From Xanthoparmelia taractica (taxonomy: Eukaryota; Ascomycota; Lecanoromycetes; Lecanorales; Parmeliaceae): a stretch of DNA of 64,000 nt. Location of the stretch: contig JANQBS010000124.1 in assembly GCA_033085395.1 (NCBI GenBank), positions 1 to 64,000 on the forward strand, read 5' to 3'. Within the stretch, counting starts at the first letter, position 1. Every line of letters begins with the position of its first letter. The notes below the pieces were generated by a model, which saw only the letters and a program-made list of their open reading frames with translations, was not told the DNA's origin and did no database searches. A program made the translations under genes and the position numbers. This document shows positions 1 through 10,415 of the stretch, in pieces.

Positions 1-743
1 TATAATTTTTTAAAAAAAGTTGAAAAAAAGTTGAAAACGACTATGTTCAATAGATATCACACCTTTCCGACCCGTAACTATACTTAAAATACTCTCTCGC
101 CTATCTATTATAGCGACTTCTTTTTATTATATATCGTAAGAAATTACTAAAATCGCCTTGAAAAAGAGATTAGGCCTTATAAAAGTATCTTCGAATTCAC
201 GTCTTTAATACGCTAAAAGAGAACTCAATTAGATTAAAATTAGATAAGTATAAAGATAGATATCGTATCTTATATTTATACTAACGAATAACCTCTTTAA
301 TACGAGAATTATAGTGTATACTAGCGTTATTTATAACAATTACGCTGCGATAAGCTAGATAGACTTCGCAATAAGAAAGTAGTTTATTTATAATCTATCG
401 AAAAAAAGTCTTAGCGTTAAATCAGTCTTCTTTAAAGTCGATATAGACTAGATAGCTATTAATAATATATGCTAAAAGTATACTTTAGGATTGTTCTCGT
501 CGTGAATTCGTATAATAACAATTATTCTAATCGATTAGAGTATAAACTCGATATCGTCAATCAATAGACTTATTAAAGAGAGTCTTATCGATAAAAACGA
601 GTTACTTCATAATTATATAAAATAACTCAGCGATCTAGTATATACGTAATTTCTTATTTCTACGATTACGGGTCGGAAAGGTGTGGTATCTATTGAACAT
701 AGTCGTTTTCAACTTTTTTTCAACTTTTTTTAAAAAATTATAT
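1..743 (-). mobile_element. RIP-decayed Tc1/mariner-like element
   Basis: A 77-bp sequence at 1-77 is repeated, inverted and almost identical, at 666-742 (one clear mismatch, atatcacacc against ataccacacc). The AT-rich stretch between them, read on the minus strand from about 490 to 90, keeps the C-terminal half of a Tc1/mariner DDE transposase. Recognisable pieces are SVIVINNASIHYNSRIKEVI, then a degraded LPPYSPDFNPIE motif (now LSLYLSNFNLIE), then FSFSVLK and IRRYFYKA. The Pro-to-Ser/Leu changes and the stops are what C-to-T mutation would produce. The N-terminal half of the transposase is missing, so this is an internally deleted, dead copy. The left repeat touches the window edge, so the true end may lie further left. 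Confidence 0.8.
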
Positions 744-943
744 CTTTTTAATCTATTTATAGAATTTTATAATTATATAAGCGTTCGCTTAAGCTTTTTA
801 CGTATTTTTAGAATATAAAAAAATATCACGTAATATATTTATTAAAAACTCAATGAAAGTATGGGATATCCTATACCTTTCGATATAATATTCGAAAAAC
901 TAGTTCCATACCATCAAATATACCACACCTTTCCGACCCGTAT
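667..943. repeat. 277-bp segment with 23-bp perfect inverted ends (MITE-like)
   Basis: The segment starts with tacgggtcggaaaggtgtgg at 667 and ends at 943 with the exact reverse complement. It is bounded by TA, as expected for a Tc1/mariner-type target-site duplication. It shares its left end with the right inverted repeat of the neighbouring transposase-bearing element. It may be a nested or chimeric non-autonomous copy of the same family. No coding sequence is visible inside. Confidence 0.6.
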
Positions 944-1380
944 CTACGATAATTAACTCTTTAATCGTTCTTTTAACTTAGACGTAATTATTTAAGATTC
1001 TTCGAAATTATAAATCGATATATATATATCTCTCACTTCTCTCAAAGAAATTAGATTATCTCTTTCTATTAAGCTTATAATTAATCTTTAAAATATTTAA
1101 TAAGAGACTCTTTTACGATCTTATAAAGTCTAAGAAAATCTTTTTTAAATTGAAATTAAAGACGATAAGAAGAATTATATAAAAAGAGATTCTTTTAAAT
1201 ATAATAAATTATTCTTATAAAGCAATAAATCGTTTTAACGATAATATTAAGTCTTTAATAAAGAAGAAGATAGCGAACGATTTAAGAGCGAATAAAGATA
1301 GAGAGACTATTATCTAAATTAATCGTAACGAGGCCGAATCTATTTATTATAAGTCGACACACCAAAGAATCGGCTAAGCG
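944..1380. other. AT-rich RIP-like relic DNA
   Basis: This is very AT-rich and TA-rich DNA with no usable reading frame. It ends abruptly near 1380, where base composition returns to normal. It is probably decayed transposon sequence, but I could not recognise a family. Confidence 0.5.
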
Positions 1381-1768
1381 AGATATATACGGCTTCAAGT
1401 GTTAAAAGTAATGATATTAAGGTATGAGGAGAAGAATTGTGGTATGTACCTGTTTTTTAGTGTTGCGCGCAATTTTTCTCGGTGCCAAGGATTGCAAATA
1501 GAACTTCACACGCTATTCTAATAAGGCAAGTTTGCCGAAACTTGCGTTGCGCCCCTATCTTGCGCCCCCAGGGCTTCCCGGTTTACTTTACAGCTAAATC
1601 ACAACATCTTGCCAGGAATTTTGTTTGGACTGGTGTCGTCAGGCTCCCAAAAGACTAATTTTGTGATCAGAAGTAATCTCCAGATGCACGCCGCTGGAAT
1701 GTCAGGGAAAGTGATATTGATGGGCCAGTAGACTTTCTGTTGAAGGTTAATGCGACTTGCACGCACTA

Positions 1769-3967
1769 ATGTCGTCCGATCTTACCCTCTTGCCTAATCA
1801 GCCCCAAAGCCTCGATGAATGGTACCTATCGTATTTGGAAAGATACCTGCCTCAGCTCGACAGCTTCTACCTGTTTTCTGAGGACTACGACCAGCTTTGG
1901 CACAGGATATGGGGAGAGTATGATCGATTAAAAGCGGCCCATCTTGCTGTTTCAGGATCTGGCTTCTCGTGGCAGGACCGCATTGAAAAGCACAAACACA
2001 ACATCAATAAAGCCCGAAAGGAACACTATCAGCCAGTCAAGCCAGAGCAATGGGCGTATCTTCCTCTCTTTGTACAACTTGACAGATACTTTGACACTCA
2101 AAATCAAGATCTGCAGCATCATTGGAAAGCAACTTGCGAAAATTTTGTGAGATTTCAAGGACACTACAATGCCAGCACAGAGACGTCACTTGTCTCTCAA
2201 TATGGCTTTCAAAGCTCCTCATTTCGAAAAAGTCTATCTCAGATCCAATGTGCATCATTCGAAGTCTTGGAGCAATGGTGGGCTGCAGCATACTGCCGTC
2301 AAGATTTATTGGCAGCTGTACGTTCTTTCCTGAATCCCGTTGAATCGCTCACAAACGAGATTTATGGACCCGAGTCAACAGAAGTTGAGGAGCTAGTGCT
2401 TCTAGATCAGTCTTACTATCACAGAGTATGCTTTCATCTATTCCTCCGAGAATTCAATCCTCGAATGTGGGAACCATTTATCGGCCGAAGCTTGACCCTA
2501 GTGAACAAGGCGCGATCTTTCGCATCTTGGATGGCGACTGCTCAATGTCTGTCATACAATATGTTGTCGCCTCCTGAGCCTGGTCACGAGAGGTCGGATC
2601 CAAGCATTGTACCATTCATAAACTTACAAGCAGCAAATCAAGGGTCAGAAGGTAACCCGTGCTGGCTCTGGGACACTCATGCCCAAAAGACCGTTGTCGT
2701 CGCTGAATTTGAGACTTGTCCTGCCTACGCTTGTATCAGCCATACCTGGGGACGGTGGCGAAAATCGACATCAGCAAATGTGAACGGCGTAGATTGGTTG
2801 GTACCGGAAAACGAATTGTACGACGTGAGAGACCTGCCACAGAAGTTGCGCCAACTGCCTTTCAGATATCTATGGCTAGATCTATTTTGCATTCCTCAGG
2901 ACGGTTCCCCTTCTGCGAATGAAGAGATCGCTCGACAGACCGCTATTTTCAAGGGTACCACAGCTTGCATTGCCTGGATGCATGATGTTGACACCTGGCA
3001 AGGGATGGAGACTGCACTTGAGTGGCTTTGCAAGCAGTACCTGAGCATTAACGAAGACACTAATTGTTCAGACACAGAAAGTGAAATCCTGCGTCGACAG
3101 GACTCTACACCTTCCAGTCATTTCCTTAGCTTGATGCAGCGACACTCTACGAATGAGCAATGGGAACCCTCTACTTGGTTTTCTTCGTTATGGACACTTC
3201 AAGAGGCTGTATTATGTCCACGACTTGAGCTTTGGTCCAAAAATTGGCACAGACTGGAAGATACGACTGGAACAGCTGTATCTTTAGTATCGCTTACGGT
3301 CTTCCTCCATCTCGCACTTGAAGGTAGACATGGAGCAGACGCAATCTTTGACTTCCACACAAATTCAATGAATCCTTTGAACAAGCTTGGATCTGATAGC
3401 TATTTTGCTTCAAATAGGAGAGCTGGAAAGAGTGCTATACCATGGGACGTGCGACAATTAGAAGATTTTCTGCAGATGACGCGCCTTGATAACGTCCTCC
3501 TATCTTCCTCCCCGATCAGCATCATCTTCAACGCCAACATCCGCCGCTGTACAGGAAGCCGTGCGCCAGCCATAATGTCTGCCATTGGCGTTACCGATTG
3601 GTACTTCGAAAAACTTCGGGATAGAGGTAATGGAGCTCAGAATCAGCACGAAGAAAAACTGATATTCGGTACATATCCACTCGACTTTGTTCGAGAGGCT
3701 TTCCGCAAGACCGGCGCTCGATTCTTCGAAACATCTTTCACAATCCCAAAGCTACGTTGTGAACGTCGCCTACGAGAAAAGAGACCAATTGGAAGCATGC
3801 TACCGTTCGCGTCGCCCAATGGTTGGCTTTACCGCAACTTCGGCCCACCTGAAGTAGGAAGAGTGGATATTACAGAGCATCCTGCGGCCTCAGAATGGGT
3901 AATTTGCGAAGATGCTACCGTACGGATGCGGTCTTACTATTGTAAGGTCTTATTCACTCGGCCATAG
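1769..3967 (+). CDS. HET-domain (heterokaryon incompatibility) protein
   Basis: Single-exon gene of 732 aa. The open frame begins earlier at a TTG; the first ATG is at 1769 and is taken as the start. A HET domain lies at about residues 316-486, shown by PAYACISHTWGRW, then LPQKLRQLPFRYLWLDLFCI, then QTAIFKGTTACIAWMHD, then WFSSLWTLQEAV near residue 470. About 300 residues precede the domain and are not recognised. HET proteins act in non-self recognition and can trigger cell death when incompatible strains fuse; whether this copy does so cannot be read from sequence. The gene lies about 400 bp from RIP-decayed DNA but shows no internal stop, so it appears intact. No signal peptide or clear membrane segment is visible. 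Confidence 0.88.
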   Translation: MSSDLTLLPNQPQSLDEWYLSYLERYLPQLDSFYLFSEDYDQLWHRIWGEYDRLKAAHLAVSGSGFSWQDRIEKHKHNINKARKEHYQPVKPEQWAYLPLFVQLDRYFDTQNQDLQHHWKATCENFVRFQGHYNASTETSLVSQYGFQSSSFRKSLSQIQCASFEVLEQWWAAAYCRQDLLAAVRSFLNPVESLTNEIYGPESTEVEELVLLDQSYYHRVCFHLFLREFNPRMWEPFIGRSLTLVNKARSFASWMATAQCLSYNMLSPPEPGHERSDPSIVPFINLQAANQGSEGNPCWLWDTHAQKTVVVAEFETCPAYACISHTWGRWRKSTSANVNGVDWLVPENELYDVRDLPQKLRQLPFRYLWLDLFCIPQDGSPSANEEIARQTAIFKGTTACIAWMHDVDTWQGMETALEWLCKQYLSINEDTNCSDTESEILRRQDSTPSSHFLSLMQRHSTNEQWEPSTWFSSLWTLQEAVLCPRLELWSKNWHRLEDTTGTAVSLVSLTVFLHLALEGRHGADAIFDFHTNSMNPLNKLGSDSYFASNRRAGKSAIPWDVRQLEDFLQMTRLDNVLLSSSPISIIFNANIRRCTGSRAPAIMSAIGVTDWYFEKLRDRGNGAQNQHEEKLIFGTYPLDFVREAFRKTGARFFETSFTIPKLRCERRLREKRPIGSMLPFASPNGWLYRNFGPPEVGRVDITEHPAASEWVICEDATVRMRSYYCKVLFTRP

Positions 3968-5550
3968 GCCCTGAAAATTGGCGTGGGGTGTTGCGCTTCT
4001 TGGCTGCAATGCCCCTAATTTGATAGATATACAGGGGTGCTGCCGGTTAAGGCCTGACAGCTATCGAGGATGCTAGGAATTTGTCTCCTAGTCATAAATG
4101 GAGAGGTCGCGATCAACGTACAAGATACATGGCTTGTTCAAGCAACAGATCAAACACCCCACCGCGACTGGGGGTCCGTAGATCCAGCCTCACTACCTTT
4201 GAATTTGCGGCCGGTAGCTCTAGTTACAGATCGTGTGGCCAGACTCTATCCATAGGATTTCTTTGGCTTCACAGCTGCGTTGGCGGAAGAACATACACTA
4301 GCACCGAGATGAACTTATCAGCAGCGAGCTCTAAATGTGTACATATGTATAGGTCTCTGCAGAATCCGTATTGTAGTTAGATCTCCATCCCAAGTCTTCG
4401 AATAGCCATCGCAGGACTCGTCACTCTGGAAGCTTTCCAGACTGCTACTTGTATTGGTAAAGTCGCGTTCACTACCGCTTTTAAGCGGTCGAAACTCGGT
4501 GTCTAATTCTTTTCAACACGGCCGAGAGCCAATGACTACTTGAAAGCTCCGTTACCAATCGCTCTTTCCGATATACGTTCCCACTATACGCTAAGCGCCA
4601 AAGGGAAATAGATGCGAGTGTCGATATTATCTACCTCAATTGAGGATTCGTCTTGAGACTCGAGACGCTTATGGAGGAGGCACTCAGACAAGGCTGTAAG
4701 CACATTTTTCGACGTCTCTCTCACGTCTTTAGGTCACCTCGAGATTTTTCACCTCGACGCTCTTACCCTCTTTTCCCAGCTTTGGCGATGAGGTTCGCAA
4801 CTCTCCTCTGTGACACCTGTTGTACTATCGCCATCAATTTGGGGCTGCGCTACGCAATGGCCTGAGCGTTTTCATGAATTCCGCGTTGGTCCGTGACTTC
4901 CTCATAGCATCATACTAGTTTTCGCGCCGGCTCACAGCCTCGTGAGATTTGATTCGCGGCTGCTTTTGGGGTCCAAAAACCCTCCGGGCCCACACCGCAA
5001 TCCTATCAACTATCGTGCTCGTCGAATCCAGCGCAGTAACACTATGTGCCCTGTGCGTTCTGAAATGTAGGCGTTTTAGGGCGAGGATATCCGAATCGGC
5101 CATAATATTCACGCATTGTTCGTGGTCCGCATTTGAGCCTCCTCACACCCCATCATATCAAGTTGTACGCATTTGACGATTTAGGCCAACAATGCATCAA
5201 CCGGCTTTGTAGAAACCAGTAATCGAGAGCGTATTTGCAAGCCTAGTCAGGCTATGACAATGCAGGGGACTTTTGTTGTGCTGGTAGAGGAGGGGACGGA
5301 ATGCGGGGGAACACGGAAAGATATTCAGGACCCTGCATGTTGGAGCCTGTTCATTCACAAGGCTATCTTGAGGTTCTCAGCCTCGTCCTAGAGGATGTTA
5401 AAAACCGCCGTCTGTTTCACTAGGCACCTTGAAGGAAATGTCTCTCATCATTTAGTTCTGCTTTGCCGCTCCGTTCTGACAATCCTCGCTGATTCTGTCT
5501 CACATCCAGCAACCCTAGGCACCCTGACGTGCGATAACACCTTCCCTTGA
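3968..5550. other. Intergenic, no gene recognised
   Basis: There are only short overlapping frames on both strands and no family signature. The last 300 bp before 5551 probably hold the promoter of the Clr5-domain gene; a pyrimidine-rich stretch with gctttgccgctccgttctg lies near 5460. Base composition is normal, with no strong RIP signature. Confidence 0.4.
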
Positions 5551-7347
5551 ATGCATGTAAAATTGAACACTCCATTTATGGACGGTACTATTTTGAATAC
5601 TGTGGTTCTGTCCCAGTACACAACTGATGGCTCGCGGGTCGTTGCACAAGCACCTACATCTCCAAGTGACGGGGAGGTCCTCTTTAAGCAAGGTCCAAGG
5701 CCAGAAGTATGGGAGACTCACCGCCTAACAATCAAGAGGCTCTATCTTGATGAACACATGACCCTTAAGGACGTAATGACTACTATGCAACGAGAACATG
5801 GCCTTAGAGCAACGGTCAAGATGTATAAGTATCGCATCAACAAGTGGGGGTTTGACAAGAATTATAAAGCCAGCGAGATGCAAGCAATTGCCCGAAAAAA
5901 ATTGGAACGAGATGCTGTCGGAAAAGCCTCGTCATTCCGAATTAGAGGCCGACAGATCGCTTTTGAAGAAGTACGGCGACACTTGAGGGGAAAGTCTCAT
6001 TATTCACTTAAAACAGTAGTCGCGAGAGGAAAATATCTACGGTCAGCGACGCCATCGGAGATCGAAGTTTTGACCCCAGAGCCGTCAATCCCAGCGCTAA
6101 GTAGTACCGACGCCCACTTCGTAGACTCGGCTCCAATGACAGTCGCTGAAAGAGGACTTACGCCTTCGCATCAGAAGCTAAGAAACTTTTGGTTCAAGAA
6201 AGGTCCTGCCCATCCAAGTTCTGACCTTGTTAGAAGACAACCTCTTTGGGTGAACAACAATCTCCGGCGCCTCTCTTCTCTCGGTCGAATGTCTCCTTTA
6301 CTGGAACCACCGCGACACCTGGCCATCCCAGAAAGGCTGTTCTTCGGTATCAAGACTCTTCTCCAGAGTTCCTGGGATAGAGACCTTTGGAGCACTAATG
6401 AACGGGGTCATCTAGTCTCTCGCAAAGACGCACATGGGTTGGAACCAGCTGAAAAAGCCATCTTCAGTTTCCTTGACTACTCCGTGACCGCGATGTGTCT
6501 ATTTAAGCGCAAACTGTTCGTTGAGGCACGCCAGCTGTTATTCAAGGCGTGTGAGACGTGTAACGACATTGTCGAAGAAGAGCACGCCCGCACAATACCC
6601 ATCATATTCCTTATGTACTCCCGTCTCGCAAGGGAGGGTTACGGTGACGCCGCAATCAAAGTCTTGGAGCATCTGAAATCTGTAGCGATGATGACAATAT
6701 CTCGTACACCTGCCCTTGGGCAGCTCATGGAAAGTTTATTACTTGTAGATCAAAATGTTGAAGAGGTCTACTTTACCGCCTGGAGATGCAGCGAAGACAT
6801 CTTCGAGCAGCATCTAGAAACCTTTCATAGAACTTGGCTTGAGTCTCACGTCGACTATATCGAACAAATAGGGCTAAGGAGTGGCTGGCGGGCAGCAGAA
6901 AGCCTGCTGCGGCCTCTCATGACGCAATGTGAACAATTATGCGGACGGGCAGATTCAAGGTGTCAGGAAATCCTTTACAAACTTTCCTGGAATCTTTTCT
7001 TTCAGGAAAAATTCGACGAGGCCGAAAAGCTCGGACAGAGTATCCTTCGGTATGCCAGTCGTTCCCAGAGCGATGGCATCGACGCCACTTGGACGCTGCG
7101 GGCTCTCCACATCATCTCGGCAGCGCAATACTCCCAGTGCAAGAACGATCAGGCAGAGAATAGCCTCAGGCGATGCATCGACCTGGCCGCGAACTTCTAC
7201 GGAGAGCAAGATCCCACTACCATACGACGTTCCCTGAGGCTGGAAAAATGGCTCCTTTCTTGGGGCCGACGAGAAGAGGCCAGTACGCTCGCGGCGAAAC
7301 GGGCCCAAATCCTGAGCCCGGCTGAGATGGAGGAGTTGATCGAGTGA
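5551..7347 (+). CDS. Clr5-domain protein
   Basis: Single-exon gene of 598 aa. A Clr5 domain occupies about residues 50-105: WETHRLTIKRLYLDEHMTL, then VMTTMQREHGLRATVKMYKY, then INKWGFDKN. This small N-terminal helical module is common in Pezizomycotina and is thought to bind nucleic acid or protein. The rest is largely helical; residues about 330-590 look like irregular TPR-type repeats (for example AEKLGQSILRYASRSQ and AENSLRRCIDLAANFYGEQD). The start is the first ATG of the frame; an ATG nine codons later (5578) is equally possible. There is no signal peptide. Family membership is secure from the Clr5 motif; cellular role is unknown. It lies downstream of the HET gene on the same strand. 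Confidence 0.82.
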   Translation: MHVKLNTPFMDGTILNTVVLSQYTTDGSRVVAQAPTSPSDGEVLFKQGPRPEVWETHRLTIKRLYLDEHMTLKDVMTTMQREHGLRATVKMYKYRINKWGFDKNYKASEMQAIARKKLERDAVGKASSFRIRGRQIAFEEVRRHLRGKSHYSLKTVVARGKYLRSATPSEIEVLTPEPSIPALSSTDAHFVDSAPMTVAERGLTPSHQKLRNFWFKKGPAHPSSDLVRRQPLWVNNNLRRLSSLGRMSPLLEPPRHLAIPERLFFGIKTLLQSSWDRDLWSTNERGHLVSRKDAHGLEPAEKAIFSFLDYSVTAMCLFKRKLFVEARQLLFKACETCNDIVEEEHARTIPIIFLMYSRLAREGYGDAAIKVLEHLKSVAMMTISRTPALGQLMESLLLVDQNVEEVYFTAWRCSEDIFEQHLETFHRTWLESHVDYIEQIGLRSGWRAAESLLRPLMTQCEQLCGRADSRCQEILYKLSWNLFFQEKFDEAEKLGQSILRYASRSQSDGIDATWTLRALHIISAAQYSQCKNDQAENSLRRCIDLAANFYGEQDPTTIRRSLRLEKWLLSWGRREEASTLAAKRAQILSPAEMEELIE

Positions 7348-7669
7348 CAGGACCTGTTGTCAGAGTCTGTTGAACAATAGTGTACATGATCAGCTGAGCG
7401 CTGTCATGACTCTTTTGGTTGAATAGGTTGCTGGGAGATGACGACGAGGGAGTTTTGTGAGAGAATTTTTGGTGGGAGGTTTAGTGCAGTGGGAGAATTT
7501 GGTGCGAGAATGTGTGAGACATTTGCATGGTTGCTGCAATGGATAATTACTATAGGAAATAGACTATCAGTGCTTTCATGGCAAATCACCAAGTCAGAGC
7601 CCAGCTAATGGGATCCGGACTGATTTATACCACACGGACTGTCCAAGAAGTATAATCCATTCATTTTCC

Positions 7670-7880
7670 TGCTGCTGAGGCGTAGATACATGTCAATACT
7701 ACTAGCTACTGTGTACTTTGACTACTACGTACGTTGACTACTGTTGGTGCTGATACTAATGCTAGCTACGTGTGTGTGTGGACGCTAGCTAGCCAGCTGC
7801 TAGTTATAGATACTTAGTACTACTAAGTGAGGATGCTAGCTAGCTGCTGGGTAATCATACATTAGCAGACCCCAGCAAGG
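7670..7880. repeat. Low-complexity GCTAGC/CTACG-rich tract
   Basis: Short words such as gctagcta, ctactacgtacg, tgtgtgtgtgg and tactactaagt recur many times in about 200 bp downstream of the Clr5 gene. There is no fixed period and no coding potential. It looks like a cryptic simple repeat. Confidence 0.5.
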
Positions 7881-8095
7881 AATATGACGACCGAATCATA
7901 CCCTAGCATAACTCGCCCTCAGCATGCACTAAATTAACCCAAGATAAATAGGGTTAAGAACACCCGACGGTTAACAGGAGTAAGTTCCAAAACACTTGTC
8001 ACGGTGTTCACCTGCCAAGATGGCTCTGTTCAAGGCGGTTTTCTGGCGACAACGGTTCTCAAAGCATAAACCTCATTGTGTGATAGAAGCTGAAG

Positions 8096-9166
8096 CTATC
8101 CAAATAAGCCTGAAGTGTACTTCCAGTCCGGACCTCCACCTTTTAAGTACAGCAAATCCTTGACTATAGTCTTGAAACTCCCCTGGGCCAGAGATTTTGC
8201 ATGAGACTTGTAAGGCTCGTCGGTGGGGCTTGCTTCCTCTTCCCACCGCTCCGAGACAATGCGCCATATGAAGAGACTGACACGCTCCCAAGTCTTCCCG
8301 GTAGTCGGTTCATTAGTGATCAAGCTCGACGGCCGCGGACGCAGAAGCAATTCGACCGCTGACGCTCGACTATACTCTGCTTTGTTTTTGGGTTCGGGCT
8401 GCAGTTTTAGAAGTAGGATGGTCACTTCCGGTGTATGATGCGCTAGAAATGCCACCCGGGAGAGGCTGGTCGCGCGGTGGTCTTTGGGGCACTCTTCTAA
8501 TATGCTCCTGTCAAGATGAAGAGTCGTACTCCCGTAGGACCACGCGTTTGGTTGATTCTGTGAAAGACGCCGAGCAAAAAGTCGAAATGGTATCGTCGGA
8601 CCCGAAAATCTTTCTCAGAGGGAGCCGTACACTCTTTGACAAGAAAGCCTAACGTATCTTTCGACTGCGGGCTGAGCTCGCTTGCGGTGATAGAAAGTCT
8701 TGGACCCTGAGGGGACGATGGAGTTTCTATTTAGCCGCCAACCCTTGCTCGGCTCGACTTTGCCTTCATTGATATACATCTGACTTATAACGGGACCTTT
8801 CGCTAATAAGGCCGCCCCCAGCTGATCGTTGAGCTCTTCCAAGCTGAAGTTATAGCTTTCGTCGACAACAGTTGTCGAGTTACCGAGTTGAAAGTCGAAG
8901 ACCTACATGATTCTATATACGCGGTCTTCCTCGTGCCGGGTGGTCCGATTTCCTACGGCCGTCAACAAGCCTATCAAGTCTTGCTCGAGGCACACCAAAA
9001 TTCCAGTTGAATCAATCATAGCACCTAAGCCGCATTCTTCATCGGCTCTCCGTGTTTGGTCGTCATGTCCCAAAGCGTCCATGATTCTTTGCAAGGCCTC
9101 GCTGATAAATCTCAATAGACAGAGATGAATACTGCTCTTTATCACATCACCAGGGAGAATCTTTCC
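8096..9166 (-). pseudogene. Decayed gene, possibly C-terminal part of a NACHT-type protein
   Basis: One minus-strand frame runs from about 9166 to 8096 and is broken only by a TAG at 8903-8905 and a TGA at 8615-8617. The pieces are in the same register (for example DVIKSSIHLCLLRFISEALQ, EELNDQLGAALLAKGPVISQ, AVELLLRPRPSSLITNEPTT, then TWERVSLFIWRIVSERW). The composition resembles the C-terminal extension of fungal NACHT or P-loop NTPases (short leucine-rich blocks, then a final W-rich segment), but no catalytic motif is present and the assignment is weak. No ATG-led start is visible upstream, so the 5' end is lost or lies in an unseen exon. Both stops are single C-to-T changes away from sense codons. 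I cannot exclude introns hiding one of them. Confidence 0.45.
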
Positions 9167-9309
9167 AACCTAATCATTGCGCTTGCTTTACCAGCACCGC
9201 GTCATGTATACATAGACTTACTCGACCCGCTTTACAGTTACATAGCTCACCGCCCCGATCATCTTCTTGTTCTTTCTACCATTCACACCATTAAACAAAA
9301 CTGAACACC

Positions 9310-10080
9310 ATGCACACTGGTTACCACGCCCTCATCGGCGCCGCGGCCCACGTTCCCATCAAGTCACCTAGACCCATCATCTCGTTTAGGCCCGTCGTGC
9401 TTCCCGCCCCCCCACGTCGAACTTCAGCTGCGCGTATTCGTGTCCTGGTCTCAACTGGAGACGCCCTCTCAATCATCCTCTTCTCGCACGGCCAGGAATT
9501 GTCTTGGCAAGAGCGAGCCACGGACATGGTGCGGATCCTCGACCATCTTGATAGCGTCGAGGCGGCTGTGCTGGAGCTCAATGGCCGCCTTGATCGCGCG
9601 CGGGTGGTGGTTGTGGGCCACTCGGCTGGTGGCTGGACCGCTGGTATGCTCCTTGGTGCTAGCAACACGGATCCCCGTGACGGATCCAGTTAAAGTGGGC
9701 GTTGTCCTCGCCGGCATCAGAGACGGCGGCGCGGATATCTCAGAGTCCGGCAAGGAACTCGTCCCCTTTCATGGCCGCAACTTTGGCACCATGTTCACGC
9801 CTGCGCTTGTGGTGTAAGGTGATGAGTATCTCAGACCTCATTTGACGACCTGTGGCGCCGATTGGCATGCCGACTCGTAAGGACTTGCGCCAGACCGAAT
9901 GATCAGCTTACGCTCAAGGGCGCAAAATATGGGCTCGGGGGCAACAGTGGGTGGAATGTGGGTGAGACGTTGGATGAGAGTCCGGAGCGGTTGGCGGTAG
10001 TGCCAAGGATGACGTGGGTGTATTTGAGAAGCCAGCTCTTTGACGGAGATGGCGCTTGGGCGGAAGTATGTAAAGCGTAA
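9310..10080 (+). pseudogene. Alpha/beta hydrolase pseudogene
   Basis: ATG at 9310 opens a frame with the nucleophile elbow of a serine hydrolase (VVVGHSAGGWTAGMLLGAS). The frame shifts near 9680; downstream homology resumes in a second frame (VKVGVVLAGIRDGGADISES, ending ALVV at a stop at 9815) and then a third (YGLGGNSGWNVGETLDESPE, then TWVYLRSQLFDGDGAW). Between SIILFSHG and ELSWQERATDM about 60 residues expected in this family, including the segment after the oxyanion-hole region, are absent, which points to an internal deletion as well as frameshifts. Base composition is normal, so this is decay by indels rather than RIP. The family resembles secreted or cytosolic esterases of the chlorophyllase/PET-hydrolase-like group; the exact substrate is unknown. 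Confidence 0.7.
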
Positions 10081-10210
10081 GAGGGCTTGAGGGCTGGACA
10101 AGGGTCGAGAGTAAAAGAATGCCCATAATGCACGAGGTTTTCGCTTGGATGCTGGATGAAGATGAAGAGTGAAGTCGCGATGAAACGCGCTCTATGATCC
10201 CCAGATTGAC

Positions 10211-10276
10211 CTCACGATCCAGCTCCAGAACAGCCAAAGTTCCAGTAGGCGACAAATAGTTCAAGATGGTAAAATC
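10211..10276. repeat. 66-bp segment also present near 25.6 kb
   Basis: The segment beginning ctcacgatccagctccagaa is similar along its length to 25574-25639, with scattered substitutions and small gaps. At 25.6 kb it overlaps the 3' end of a minus-strand membrane-protein gene. Here, on the minus strand, it reads as DFTILNYLSPTGTLAVLELD without an upstream gene. It may be the stranded 3' tail of a duplicated copy of that gene. Confidence 0.5.
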
Positions 10277-10415
10277 CTTCGCAGGCTTACGAACACAGAG
10301 ATGTTCGTATCCCATTGAGCGCTCGAGTCGCGTCTCGCCAGCAGGCAAAAATCCATCCCTAAGTGGTACTCCGCATCATTCGCTGCCTACAGCCAAAGCA
10401 ACATTAACGTTACCC

